The notes: a model not told the origin generated them from the letters alone. A DNA stretch of 64,000 nt from Climacium dendroides (GCA_950106755.1 OX467091.1:27855538-27919537), one strand, 5' to 3'. Positions 11,173-23,749 are shown, numbered from the stretch's first letter. A program made the numbers and translations.

Positions 11173-12198
11173 ATGGCGGGGGCAAGTAGTGTTGCAACTG
11201 AAGGCAAGAAGGAGTCAAAACCGAAGGGCGTTGGTCATGAGCTACGGTTTGACATTTTGGATGACGTCAACATCAAGGCTGAGACGGGTTGGGAGAAAGA
11301 GGATGTGGAGTATTGGACCTCTAAATTGTGCCGCAAATACGTGAAAATGTATCACATTGGGAAGTTGTGGCCTCGAGAGTGTCACCCTCTTCACACCCGT
11401 GAATATTGTTTTAAACCATTGAATTGCCTCAATGATCATTTTGTATACCATTTGATGGAGGTGTGGAAGGCCTTATTTCCGGAGAAGGCTATGTACAAGG
11501 GCAAAATTAACTATAGCTTGGCAGGCATGGTTTACGCTGAACTCATACTAGACCGTCAAGTGGATTGGAGTACGTATCCTACGGTAGCGACATTGCCACT
11601 TGCAATTGGCAGACATAAAAAACATATCCCTAATATGTTTGTTCTGAAGGCGCAACTTCTTGAAGCAAGTGAAAAAAAGAAAGCATTAGAGGACGTTGTG
11701 GAATCAATTCAGATCCCTCTTGAAATCCAAGTGCGTCATACGGAAGTGCTCAATGGAAAGAAAATGGTGGTAGAACCGGCTTGTATGGGGGACCCCACAA
11801 AAGGAAGCACTTGTCTTGTGGACGGTGTGGAGGGAGAGGTGTTTTTGACTCCACCGACGGATTTGAACCCTACACAAAACGTGTTAGAAGGGGTGCCAGA
11901 AAGCAACGTTGCAATGAAGCTCCCTCAGCCAACAGAACATGGATCTACATCAATGTCACAGAAGCACCAAGAAGAGGATCCTATAAAAGACATTGAAGAT
12001 AGAAAAGACCTTCAAGACGTGAAGGAGGCTCACGCTTGTATTGACCGGTTTTTAGCAGACACAGCACAAGACATCATGTTCTATGTCCCTCCGTCTCCTA
12101 AATCAAGGAAAAAACCAAGCCTAATGTCCAGACCTGAAAATGCAATTCGGACTTCACCAAACCAAAATGAAGAGCATCCACTCAACCGACAGATGTAA
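11173..12198 (+). CDS. Transposon-associated protein with VKMxHIxKLWP domain
   Basis: A 341-residue open frame from an ATG at 11173 to a TAA. Residues about 35-140 contain the domain shared with the 7007-8140 gene: WTSKLCRKYVKMYHIGKLWP, a W...F helix, then AGMVYAELILDRQVDWSTYP. The two genes share no clear similarity beyond this. The C-terminal half is charged and low in complexity, with a basic SPKSRKKPS patch. The next frame (12201) starts three bases after this stop in another register, so the two may once have been one protein split by a frameshift. I do not recognise the domain. The gene sits inside a unit bounded by GC-rich clusters. Confidence 0.6.
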   Translation: MAGASSVATEGKKESKPKGVGHELRFDILDDVNIKAETGWEKEDVEYWTSKLCRKYVKMYHIGKLWPRECHPLHTREYCFKPLNCLNDHFVYHLMEVWKALFPEKAMYKGKINYSLAGMVYAELILDRQVDWSTYPTVATLPLAIGRHKKHIPNMFVLKAQLLEASEKKKALEDVVESIQIPLEIQVRHTEVLNGKKMVVEPACMGDPTKGSTCLVDGVEGEVFLTPPTDLNPTQNVLEGVPESNVAMKLPQPTEHGSTSMSQKHQEEDPIKDIEDRKDLQDVKEAHACIDRFLADTAQDIMFYVPPSPKSRKKPSLMSRPENAIRTSPNQNEEHPLNRQM

Positions 12199-12200
12199 GG

Positions 12201-14799
12201 ATGGACTCTCGGGACGAGGCTGCTGTGAACAACGACGAAGAGACCCCGATTATCCAAGATCATCTGTTGCTAGCTTTGTTGAGCCCAGAGGATCTCAAGA
12301 CTCTACAAAAGATGCCTCCACTAGAAGAGATGGAGAACTTGTTGCAGTGTTCCCTCCGATGGAATCAATTTGAAATTCAGAGAGAAGCAACAAATGGCGG
12401 AAATGAAGGGAGAACTATAAACGAAGGTGGCCCTGAGCATGTAGGAGGAAATCCTAATGAAGGTGGCACTACAAATGAAGGACGCAGCTCCACTTCAGGC
12501 AATTCAACATCAAGATTTGGCGAGATATTTAGAACGGCGTATTCTCTATCATGTACAGCTAGAGTTGTGGCTGTATTGACGCCTGCTCTTGCGCAAATAA
12601 CTGATACATTTACGAAAATGACACCATCCGCTCTTCATAGTGCTTTGGCTTTCAGAAAGTTTGTCGAGTTTGCGGACAAACTACAAGACGAGAAGTTGGA
12701 AGACCTTAGGCATAAAATTTTTTTTGAACAACAGAATTTGGAGTTGAAGGAGGTGCGTTACTCCAAAGAAGATCATGATGACCTCAAGGCAAAGTATGAG
12801 ATATTGGAGAGCAAATACAACACGTTGTATTGGTGGCAGACCCCAAACTTGAAGCCCTTGGGCAATGACTATGAGAGTGTCAAGAAAGATAACAAGACTT
12901 TGAAGCGAACGAATGAGAATTTGGAGGCCATGAATGAGAATCTCAAGGCTATGAATGAGAAGTTGGTGTTGGAGTTGAAGACATGCAAAGAGATGTTAGA
13001 AGAGCATTGCAAAACATTGTGGACATTACAGAACGAGAAGGCAGGTCAACAATCACCTAGCGGAATAGGGCTATTAGAGGCAAGTGAACCAACACAAGAG
13101 AGCGATCAACTATCTCTTCCTCTTGACGAGGGCAAAGCTGAGGATGGGACCGTAGAACTCCGACAACGCATTCCGAGTCCTAAATCCATAGTTTTCCCCT
13201 CATTTGAAGATGCTTCCATGCAGTCACAAAATCCGGAAGTTGAAGAGTAAAGGCATCAATTGGACTTGGCAGTTCGAGGAAAGAATGAGGCCGAATCAAC
13301 AATGAAACGAATGATGGAAGTAGGGGTACTAAGTGAAATCCTTCCAAAGGAAAATGCGGATTTACGGTGGATGGTGTGGGCACGGCAACTACAAGATCAT
13401 TCCTCAGTATCATCCGGACTCATGAATGGGCTCTTGAGGTATGCATTGCAATCGGACATAGCATACGAGAATGTCAAGAGTTCTTATGAGCGTTTTGTGG
13501 AGAAGTTGGAGGAGGAAAGAAAGGACTCTAATTTAAAACTTACGGTTTGGAGGAACATGGATAGGATGTATGAGCGGCTAAACCACGGAAAGACCTATGA
13601 TACGGAGAACATTGATTGGACTTTGGAAGCGGAGGAAGGATGGGTCCCTTATGGCACGTTGTCAACTCACTTCCAGCAACATGAGAAGGAGCTTGTGCTA
13701 GGAAGTTTTCCAAATACTCCCATCTTGGAGGGTCATTGTTCTCTTTGCCAAGATTGTTTTGGGCCCAAAGGAGCTATAGCATTGGGATAGTGTCGCCATA
13801 CATTCCATGTGTTTTGCATTCAAAGATCGGTGGAATTTCAACGCCGTTGTTCCGAATGTCGTATTCCTCTGAGCCCAAGGCTGTATGAAATGCTAGGGAT
13901 TTTGTACCGTATGCCTATGGGGCACGAATACAATCGATGGAACCTTCCACTTGACCAAGAGCCATACAAATTTCAGAACTATTTGCATTGAGGAAAACCA
14001 ATGAAGTGGGATGCTCGATCACAAATATATGAGCTATGCGATGGCCCATTTCCCACCAAAGATAAATTCTTTTGAATGACGTCTGACGTGGAGGTTGAGT
14101 TGCGTGCCTTCGAGATTAAGAACAGCGAGGCTCGAGAGTTGTTCTGTCGCAGCATGGGCGGATATTGGAGCATACAGCACCAAAAGTTCTTTTGAATTCC
14201 CGAGAAGGAATGGAAGAGAGAGGGTCCAAATGAATCTCTTGGTGGAGGTTGAGCGTGATCCAAAAGTCATAAAGCAATTTGAGGGATACAATACGGATTT
14301 GATAGGGCGGGCCCTCATTTTGTCGAAGTTGGAAGAAGCAACAAGAATTCGTTCTGTGGTGGACCTAAACGGTAAATCATCTATAGAGCATAAGATGGAA
14401 GACGTTGCAAGGGCATTTGACATGAACATGAAGGACATTATAACCAAGTGGAGGAAGTATCTAGGAGAGGGAGGCGAACAAACTTGGATGATGAAAAGCG
14501 AATATGAAATGATAAAACAGCTGATGAATGACATAGATTGTGCTATAAGGGCTTTGAGGGCCCACGAAGTGGAGCTGTCTCCGAAGAAGAAGAATAAACG
14601 GAAGATTGAAGAGGAGGATGACCATTCTCTGGAAACCAAACGACAATTTGAGAGGGTTGACATGCAGGTACAAGCTAGCCGCGGAGGGAGCAGCCATGGA
14701 AATAGTCCGCAACCGGTGCCTCGTCGAACAAGTAGAAGACTCATGGCGAGGGAGGAAACATCTCGTGATGCCGAAGAAGATAATAGTGTGTTGAAGTAA
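12201..14799 (+). pseudogene. Coiled-coil plus RING-H2 protein, broken by stops
   Basis: One frame runs 12201-14250 with in-frame stops at 13248 (TAA), 13788 (TAG), 13989 (TGA) and 14074 (TGA). The end continues in another frame to 14799. Order: acidic N-terminus; long coiled coil (about 12690-13050, with repeats of NENLxAMNE); second coil; RING-H2-type finger at about 13735-13865 (CSLCQDC...CRHTFHVFC...CSEC), with C-x2-C, C-x-H, H-x2-H, C and C-x2-C in order; a W-containing segment; and a C-terminal Lys-rich helix region. RING-H2 fingers usually belong to ubiquitin E3 ligases. Here the TAG falls one codon before the third ligand Cys, so any protein would lack half the finger. The nearby hAT gene and GC clusters point to a transposon passenger. 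Confidence 0.55.
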
Positions 14800-15224
14800 T
14801 TGTGAAATGTTTAATTTCCTATGTAGTCGTATTTTAATGGCACTCAGGATATAATTATGTAGTGTGGGCTTTATTTTTTTTATGACTAGTAGTATTGTAC
14901 GTGGCCCACCATGTCCATCATGACTTTTTTGTATTGCATATACATGTAGTGAAGAAAAACATGTTGCAAGTAATTATTTGTTTATTTGAATATATATATA
15001 TTATGTTTTTATCATAAAATTTTCTATTGAAATGTACATGTTATGCCCAATTTTTAGTGAATTGTGTCTTTGATTGAGAATTTTGTTGTAGTACTTAACA
15101 CTTGTTTTCTACTACTTTCGTAATCTAGTTATCCCTAGGATGGAATGCAACCAACTGAACCAAGAGCCCAAAAGTTCGAAGTAAAGAAATAACTAAGTAA
15201 AATTGACCACCCTAAAAGGCTAAA
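14800..15224. other. AT-rich spacer
   Basis: Follows the stop at 14799. AT-rich with a short TA run near 14990. No gene seen. Confidence 0.4.
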
Positions 15225-15400
15225 ACCGCCCTGTCCGCACGACCGCCCGTGTGACCCGTCCGACCCATTTGACCCGTCCGACCCGCCCGCCCGCCCCGTC
15301 CGGCACGCACGCCTATTCGTCCGCCCCGTCCGTCCACCTCGACCGCCTCAACTGACCATCCGTCCGCCCTGTCCGCCCACCCCGTCCGCCGGGTTTTATG
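15225..15400. repeat. GC-rich GTCCGCC/GACCCGTCC cluster
   Basis: Repeated GACCCGTCC, CCCGTCCGCC and CCGTCCGTCC. A perfect short palindrome, ACCGTTGGCAACGGT, follows at about 15400. The cluster separates the 11.2-14.8 kb genes from the hAT gene and could be an end of either unit. Confidence 0.65.
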
Positions 15401-15688
15401 ACCGTTGGCAACGGTTACTTCTAAGGCATAGAACATTCAACAAGTTAGAAGTATAAGAGCAAAGAAGAAGGCATTTACAAGCACTTCTGAGAAATTGAAT
15501 GCTAAGATTTCCAAGGGCTAGGAGCTGCAATCTTTGTGTCCCTTGCTTGGTAATGCATAGTTTAGTGGACAGGCGGCCTTTGGTTTCCAAGGCTTTGCTT
15601 ACAGACTATATTTGATACATGTGACATGGTGATTTGAACCTAAACATTTGGAACTAAAGACAAGATTGGAACTTGAACTTGAACTTAA
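15401..15688. other. Spacer before the hAT gene
   Basis: No gene seen. It probably contains the transposase promoter, but no clear TATA box could be assigned. Confidence 0.3.
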
Positions 15689-18600
15689 ATGGAGCTTTCC
15701 ACAATGAGTAAGGATTTTTCCGGTTGGTATGTTGTTCCATCAAGCAGTAAAGTGCAGTGCAAGGCATGTGACTTGGTGTTTGCAAATCGGAAGTGTCGCA
15801 TGTTGAGCCACCTTGGATATGAAGGCAAAGACGGTGTTCGCGACAGGGGGGTAAGCATATGTCCAAAATTGACTTCGTCAATTCGAACTCTTTTTGCCGA
15901 TTGTAATGGGTTATTTTCATGAAGATCGGCCCTTGACAATGTAGATGGTGAAAACATAGGGAGGGTTGCAAGCAATGCCTCAAATGGAAGGGATTTTTCA
16001 TGTTCAACACAAGAGGACTCGTGTGCAGCGCCGTCTAAAATTCATCGTGCATCTTCAAGGGTACATCAAAGTGTGGAAACATCAAGTGAACAATGTCCAA
16101 CTCCACCCTCTTCCATCAATCGGCCCCGAAGACAAAGTCGGCTAGTAGATGGGTTTGAACAAGCTGATAGACGCAATTTGAATGCGCTGTGGGCCAATTT
16201 CTTCTATTCAGCCAACATACCATTTGCGGTAGCTCGAAGTGAGGCCTTCAAAGAAGAAGTGAAGAAAACAGCTGAGTTTGGTAAGCTATACAGCCCACCA
16301 TCGTACGACGCTCTACGAACCAAATTACTAGAAGAAGCGAAAGAAGATGTCAAGCTAAAGTTGCAGAAGAGGACCGAGGATAGTATCAAAAAGTTTGGAG
16401 CAACCTTGTCTATTGATGGATGGAGTTCGGTTACAAATCGGCCATTGGTGAATTGCATGCTTGTATCTTCTGCAGGGGAGCAATTTTTGGGATCGGTGGA
16501 CACAAGTGGGTTCGTAAAAAACGCAGAGTACTTGGCCTCTATTTTGGACAAATTCATACAGGAGGTGGGTCCGCATAATGTGGTGCAAATAACAACGGAC
16601 AATGCTCCTGTAAACCCTCGAGCATGTAGAATCATAAAAGACAAATATCCTCACATTTCTTTTCAAGGTTGTGTGGTGCACGCCTTGAATTTGTTGCTAA
16701 AAGATTGAGGGAAGGAAACATGGGTGGCGGATGTCGTGGCCAAAGCTCGTATCATTCTTACGTTTTTTACAAAGCGGCACATGCCGCTTGCAATATTTTG
16801 TTCATACGAAAAAGAGCACAGCTTATTGATGCCAGGCGAAACAAGATTTGCTTCAAATTTCATTGCCCTTGAACGCTTGTTGAAAGTGAAGGGAGCACTT
16901 CAACAGAGTGTGACAGATCCGCGTTGGGAACAATATATGAGGACATTGGACGACAAAAAAGAAAAGAACCGTACAAAGTCTCGGTGTACAAAGAAGATAA
17001 TAAACAGTGAGCATTTCTAGAGACGTTGCACGAATTTTGTGCAATTGATGGGCGTTGTTGTGTATGGCCTTCGTGATTTAGATGCAAAGACGCCATGTTC
17101 AGGGAAAATTTTGCATATTATGAGTAAGATACGGTCGCACGTGGGGGGGTTAGAAAATCTGCCTTTTCTATTGAACCCCAAATTTGCCAAACCATTGAAA
17201 GAGGCGTTCAACGCTAGATGGGAAATGGTAGAGACCGATCTCCAATATGCAAGAGCTCTTTTGAATCCCTATCTTTTGCACGATAAAGAACTAGCTGACG
17301 ATTCAGAGGCCACCAAGGCATACAAGCGTGTTCTCATGCGAATATGTAAACCTATGGACTACGCGGACGTCGTTAAGGAATTCATGGCGTTTCGACATAG
17401 GGAGCCTCCCTTCCACAATATGTTGAATCTAAGTGAACAAAAATTATCGGCACACGCTTGGTGGGATTTTGAAGGCGCATGTGGGAAGCTCATTGCTCCA
17501 ATTGCAAGGAGAATATTGGGCCAATCGGTATCTTCATCTTCATGTGAACGGAATTGGAGTAGCTATTCTTTTGTTCACAACAAATCTCGGAACAAGTTGA
17601 GAACAAAGAGAGCTGCGGATTTGGTGTATGTGTACACTAATTCAAGAGTGTTGGCCGCATCCAAGGAGAGGGATGAGAAGAAGTGGTACCTTGAAAATGC
17701 ACATTCAGGAGAATCGAAGGGACCAAACGAAGATGACGAGAACAGCGAAGATGAAGAAGAAGGTGTTCGTGTGGACAGGAATGAAGCACATGGACAAGAA
17801 GTAAATTGGGACGACCCAATATTCAATGAAGAAGAAGATTTGGATGGCAACACATACAATTTTGGAGGTGAATCGTTTGGAAGAGTAATTATGGATGATG
17901 ATGACATGGGCAACAATGACCGAGACGAGTACGACTTTCCAATGGACGATAATGACATGGGCAACAATGACCGAGACGAGTACGACTTTCCAATGGACGA
18001 TAATGATTGTGGAAACGACGAAGGCATACCTTCCACAACAAGGTTTGTAGATGGAAACCGATTTCTAAGTAGCGACAAGGTCTTCAATCTAAACGAAGAG
18101 GACGCAAATGTCCAAGTCCTGGCTTCTAATGGAACCATAGCATCCAATGCTGGAACTTCCAAAATAGATGAAGTGATTGGAAGCGGTTGGTCTCCATCCA
18201 TAGTGGTGGCCCAACTAGAAAAGAATGACTACGTTGAGGACCGCGAGCAAATGAATGTGGACAAGATAAACGTGGAGTCTTTAGGAGGATTGGCAAGCAA
18301 AAGCAACGGGGAACCAAGTAGCCTAAACCATGAAGCGAGTGGGACACAAGACAATGTACGTTCACGTTTGATAGAATGTAGAAGTCCGAACTTGCTTCAC
18401 AGTGGCCAAGGCACAAAGGAAAACATAACAAGTTTTGTACGTCCACCGTGTAGCATTCCTCCAATAGGTGCACGCTCACTATTTAATAGTGTAAGCACTA
18501 CTTTGGTGGGTTCAGGAAGTTCTCAACGTCCGACACGAGCTTCCATCATTTCGAAAGAAATAGAACGTACCGAAAATCGAAGATTGTAGATTTCTTCATT

Positions 18601-18853
18601 CACCGATGATGAAGAAGATGAGACGTTGGCCTCAATGTTAAAGAAGCAAGGAAACCGCCTACCAACATCTTCAATAAGGCTAGCGGACCCGACACTGGAA
18701 TCTTCAAATGCTATAGAGGCATTCACTGAAGAAGGGAGAAAGGCAGGGATGGCAATGATGATGGAAGAACCCTCTAAAGCAAAGAACAAACGAGTAATGG
18801 AGCCGTTTGCTATGTCTCCAACGAAGAAAGTGAATGTAGGACCCCTTCCTTGA
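15689..18853 (+). pseudogene. hAT-family transposase with BED-type finger, in-frame stops only
   Basis: One frame is kept for about 3.1 kb with stops at 15920 (TGA), 16706 (TGA), 17018 (TAG) and 18587 (TAG); a short further segment (18882-19136) is in another frame. N-terminal BED-like finger: CKACDLVF...HLGYEGKDG...ICPKL. Catalytic core: SIDGWSS with Asp at 16415, and TTDNAP with Asp at 16598. C-terminal dimerisation block at about 17450-17640: AHAWWDFEG, SSSCERNWSSYSF, RNKLRTKRAADLVYV. The TAG at 17018 follows EHF where hAT proteins usually have FW, so it is probably TGG to TAG. Domain order and length fit the plant hAT family. The rest is an acidic, Asp/Asn-rich C-terminal extension. Flanking GC clusters may be its binding sites. 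Confidence 0.85.
17903..18004 (+). repeat. 51-bp in-frame tandem duplication in the hAT gene
   Basis: Two perfect or near-perfect 51-bp copies encode MGNNDRDEYDFPMDDND twice within the acidic C-terminal extension. The length is a multiple of three, so the reading frame is kept. Confidence 0.9.
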
Positions 18854-19534
18854 TAAGCGTCCGTCTATTCCAGAACTTCCGTTGAGAAAAGGAAAAGCGG
18901 TTGATCGCCTCCATGAACGTGTAGGGAAAACCTTGATGAAAGCAAAGAACGAGAAAATGATGGGCAAGCCTAAGAAAGCTCGTGTATCTTCAACAGTACA
19001 AGAGAAAAGAGGGGGAAATCAAACACTTTCATCAGATGATGAAGAGAACACCATGAGTGATGAAGATGATGGATTCCAATTAAGAGAGTATAGTAGCGGG
19101 GCAGAGGTGAAAGGAGATAGTGATTACCACCCCTAGGCATTCAAATTTAGAAAGGATTTGAATGAAGAATATTTACAGAACTTGGTGCTCAAATGCTTAC
19201 GATTTAGAGAGATGAATAGCTAAGATTTATTAGTTCTCGGAGCATTTCATAGTAGTACAAGGTTGCCAAATTATCTTGAAAAAATTAATGAAACTATCAT
19301 TTTGGGGGGATTTGGTCCCAAGTGATATTGAAGAAATCTTCATTGTGTTATTTTTTGTTCTCAATTTCAAGTGTGTAGCACATAAAATTTTCTGAAGCGC
19401 CAAAACTCACAAATATGTAAGAAGAACCCTAAAACAAACTGAAAATCATGCAAAATTGCAAAATGCAAAGGTACAAACCCTGACTCACTCAGTCGGTCAC
19501 TCCCAGACTCCCTAAACCCCTTGGCCCTTGAACC

Positions 19535-19765
19535 ATTCGCACGTCCGCCCGACCGCCACTCCGTCCGCTTGCCCGTCTGCCCGTCTGCCAATATAAACGG
19601 CCGTTTGTCTGCCCGCCTGTCCGCCAGTTTGACCGGCCCGTCCGCCAATCCGTCCGCCCGCCCGCCCGCAAGACGGCGACCGAGGACCGTCCGTCTGCGT
19701 CCGGACGTGCGGACGTCCGAACGTCCACTTTTGGACGCAATTTCGCCGCGGACGCACGTCCACGA
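19535..19765. repeat. GC-rich CCGTCCGCC cluster, right of the hAT gene
   Basis: Repeated CCGTCCGCC, CCCGTCTGCC and GCCCGCC, then GGACGT motifs. It ends at about 19765 with CACGACAACCCTG, which in reverse complement begins CAGGG, a common hAT terminus. A matching CAGGGTTGTC at a left end was not found. Confidence 0.65.
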
Positions 19766-19769
19766 CAAC

Positions 19770-21775
19770 CCTGGTTTCTCCTATTATGTGTTGTATCTTA
19801 CATATTATTTTGTGTTGTACCTTATGTTATTGTGTTTGGATTTTTTTATTTCAATTAGTTCCACAATTGGCTTTCAATGTTTTGATTGTTATTGTAGAAT
19901 AAATATACAAGGATTATGCATACATATATCTGATTGATTATAGATTTCCTCTACATTTTCTAGTCATAGCTTCTTAACTCCTAACTGACTAAGGGATATT
20001 TTGAAGGCTTTTATCAATTTTGAATAAACAATTGTAATCCCAATTTTTCAATCATATAGTGAAAATTTTACACATAGATGCACAAATTAAAGGATTGATT
20101 TAAATACAAGACAAATTTCTAGAACTTAAATTAGTGGTTGCAAAGTTATATTCAATTTATTCTATTTGTTCACAATATGGATAAGTTGGACAACAATGAA
20201 AACTTTTTGTATTTGATATTTTTTTTGTAAATTTTTTTGACAAAATTTGAAATAAAAATTTAAAAAATTCTTTAGCTTCTACAAAATGTTGTATAAATAT
20301 AAATTTTTCAAATTTTTTTAAAAGATGAACTATGCAAGTACATTGGTATGAGAAATTTTTTTCTCAAAGTTTCACTATAAATATTAGTGAGTTTTTTATT
20401 TTGAAATTGTAGTTGAATATACTTTAATGAATTAGATATATTATGTTATGATTGGATGATAGAATTAATCAAAATAAAATATTTTATTTATTTATTGGTG
20501 TTGAGATTGAAAACACATTTTACTTCGATGACAAGTGACAGCGACATAGACACAGACACATTCAGGTGAGCTATTTTGACATTTCGCAAAAAAATGTTTT
20601 TGCATGGAAATTTCATTCAAAGAATAATAGGTTTACATATGGTTCATTCTAACTTCTAAGAAAAATTATACAGGAAGGTAGGGTCCTTTTTAAAACATAA
20701 ATTCAAAGGGTCTAAAATTAGTGACGAACCCTATAAAGTTCACTGCCTAGAATAGTCAGTGATTAGCAAAAGTAAATCAAGCTTTGGTTCATTGAGTAGA
20801 ATCTTAGGTTTGGAAGTGGATAGAAGTAATTCAAAGAAGTTTAGATCTAATTCAAACTCCAGGAAGTACTTACATAATACTTATAAAAGTTAATGAACGA
20901 TGGAGTCTAGGATGAGAAATGGATGAAAATAGGTAGGATCCATCCATCCATGGCCAAATTCAGATTTTAGGATGTAAACCCTAGACTGCATCCATAGTCA
21001 AAACCTGAAGTCAGATTGAAATCACGAGCATTTAAAACAAACGTGGATGAAGTTCAAAGTATCCATCGGCAATCAAACTTTAGGTGCGCATGACTATTGT
21101 TAAGACTATTAGATTCTCATGAAATTTATATTTTTGAAAATGGCATGAGCTTTTTCACAATCTAATATTGCTTAATTTAGAACGCCTTTATTTTTATGAA
21201 AAAATCACCATGGCCTAGTTAATTACCTTGTCCTAATCAATTCTGGCGCTTAGGCCTAGGTCGGGGCTTTTTTTGCAAGTAGTAGTATACATTTAGATAC
21301 TTGGGAAAAAAGATATGTTGCTTGGAAGGCACAAAGAACTGATGTTAGACACCCGCTTAGTATAAAATTTTCACTCTGATTAGAGAACCTGATTGTGAAC
21401 ATCTGATCATCAACCGTAGGTAATTAAGTGCCCCCAATAGGATAATTGGTATCCACACTTCATTCACCTAAATTCTACATACCACACAATTATAACGTGG
21501 TACGAACTATTTACTAACTAGGTCTATGTCCTAGCAATTGTTGATTTGAGATGCTCTTTTAATAATTAACTATTAATTTTTGTAGTTGTTTCTATAAGAA
21601 ACCGAAATCCATCTATATTAATTGAATTCCAAACACTACAATGCGAAAGGTGATACGAGCCTGTGAAAAGCAATATTGTAGTAAGCTACTACTAGAAAAT
21701 TTTCAATCAGAGTACAATAATTTGCACTAATATGACATTTACTTTAAAAAAAATTAAAAATGATGGTGTCAAGAT
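19770..21775. other. AT-rich intergenic DNA
   Basis: No gene, RNA or clear repeat recognised over about 2 kb. Confidence 0.4.
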
Positions 21776-21779
21776 GACA

Positions 21780-22560
21780 GTTCATCGGCTCCGAAATGGC
21801 CCACAGAATATGTGAATATCAAGACAATGAAAAAATATCATTGAGATATTGTTACGTACCATATCTTTTGAAGTGGCATTGAAATGATGCATAGAAAAAT
21901 TGTAGTGCAATGGCACCAAACAGGCATCGAAAAAAGGACGTCAGAATTTTGGCCTCGTAAAGTTGAAGTATTTTTGTCATGATGCAAATATGGCATGACA
22001 TTTGCTTGAAATGAATACAAAATTAATTCACAATAGAAGGATATATGTCCACACGGCATGGAAGTAGTGTCAGCTAAATTGGCACGAACATGGCATTGAA
22101 AATGTACATGTCAACGACGCTTTAGTATGGCAGCACAACGGAGCGAAGATGACAAAGGAGTGGTGCATATAGAGAGTTGCATTAAAGTAGCATTGAAAAT
22201 GTACGCTGTAAATTGACAAAAAAGCAATCATCAAATGTTCCAATCACCATGGCACAAAAATGGTAAAAAATTTGCATTGAAATGGCATGTACACGACATT
22301 GCATTACTGGAGGCCTCGTCGTGGTTACGATAATATTAGAATAATTCGTGTGAACTTGACACCAAAACAACACAAAAACGGTGCATGGTCAACTTTGCAT
22401 CATTTTGACCCTCAAACCAATGCTTGTTTGACATTGAATCAATGTTCCTCCAAACGATGTTGAAATGGCTCTACAACAATGTCAGGACAACAACGTTGAC
22501 TTTGCATTAAAATAGTGTCAAGGTAATTTGGTGCTGCTTTGTTATCAAAGTAAATCTCAA
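21780..22560 (+). repeat. Degenerate repeats around TGGCATTGAAAATG
   Basis: Loosely repeated motifs such as GTGGCATTGAAATG, ATGGCATGACATTTG, ATGGCATTGAAAATGTAC and AGTAGCATTGAAAATGTAC appear over about 800 bp with no fixed period. They look like an old tandem array. No credible ORF is present. Confidence 0.4.
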
Positions 22561-23749
22561 AATGACACTCAGTTGGACTCCATGTTAGATCCAGTGTTTC
22601 TTTTTTTATTTAGGGGTGGGTGCTTAGTTCTCACCAAAGACTAAGTATAGACAGGCTATGTGGCTTTTTGTTACTTACTTTGGCATTTTTTTCTAAGTCA
22701 TTGGCTTTAGAGTATATTTTTGCCTATAAATTTAATATCATTGGCTACTTCTGAATTTTACATGTTGCAGGTTGTGGCGACAAGGGATTCATGTTTGAAG
22801 GAATTTTGGCTATTTATTGTGCACTAGTGAATCAGTTTAGGCTGCACTGATAAAGTTATTCCAAAATTTTGTAGACATTTGAGCAATACAATGCAAGCAT
22901 CCAACATGAAAATGGCGATTTTATTCAAATGGAAGTAGAAACAAGTTGGGTGGAAATAGAGATTTACAGTAAGAACTACAACTTCAGCCTAATATTCCTA
23001 GTTCTCCTAGCTTTGCAACTATCAAAATAGGACCTGCAAAACAAACACAAGTACTTCGATGCTTGATTTAGTACAATGTTAGAAAGATGGATGAGAACAT
23101 TCATACAATGTAACTATGTAAGCAATTGTGCAATGTAAGATAGCAATGTTACATACATTAGTACAATGCAAGTGTGCACTACAATTAGTGACAAACACCA
23201 AAACTGTCAAGCACTTGACCACTAACTTTCCCACAAAGTACCACAAATTATCCTCACACTCATCTTCCTTGGACTTATTGACTTTGAAAATGTCACCTAT
23301 AACCAATAAAATTGCACACTGTCTCCGATGCCTAAGTTAGAAGGGGAATGGAATGGATATATACAAGATTGCAAGCAATGCATCTTCTCAGACATTTCCC
23401 TAATGATATCACGTTGTAACAATTGAAAAGGTTTAGGGTAGTTCACCTTAGAATCACTTTAGTACGCAAGGAGAAGCTCATTTTGGGTTAGGGTTCACTC
23501 AAATCAAGTTGTGACTCTGACGCTGCTACACGCTAGAACAATTTTGGTGAGTGAACATCCTTCATTTCCCATCTGTAGTTTGCAAACAAACATAGGCATC
23601 ATCCAAACACGATAAATTGATAACAAAAAAATGAAAGCCATGTTCCATAAGAGTAGTACATTATAAAATAGAGATTCCCTGAAGTTACAATCCATACTCA
23701 ATTGCAACAAAAATTCAGGCAATTCCAAGTCTATCAGACTATCACTTGG
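22561..23749. other. Intergenic DNA
   Basis: No gene recognised. A small patch near 23080-23200 has ACAATG-rich sequence reminiscent of the arrays at 25.5-26.3 kb. Confidence 0.35.

Noticed and set aside
19720..19765. CAGGGTTGTCGTG as the hAT right terminus
   Set aside because: No inverted partner or 8-bp duplication could be found on the left, so it is mentioned only as a possibility.
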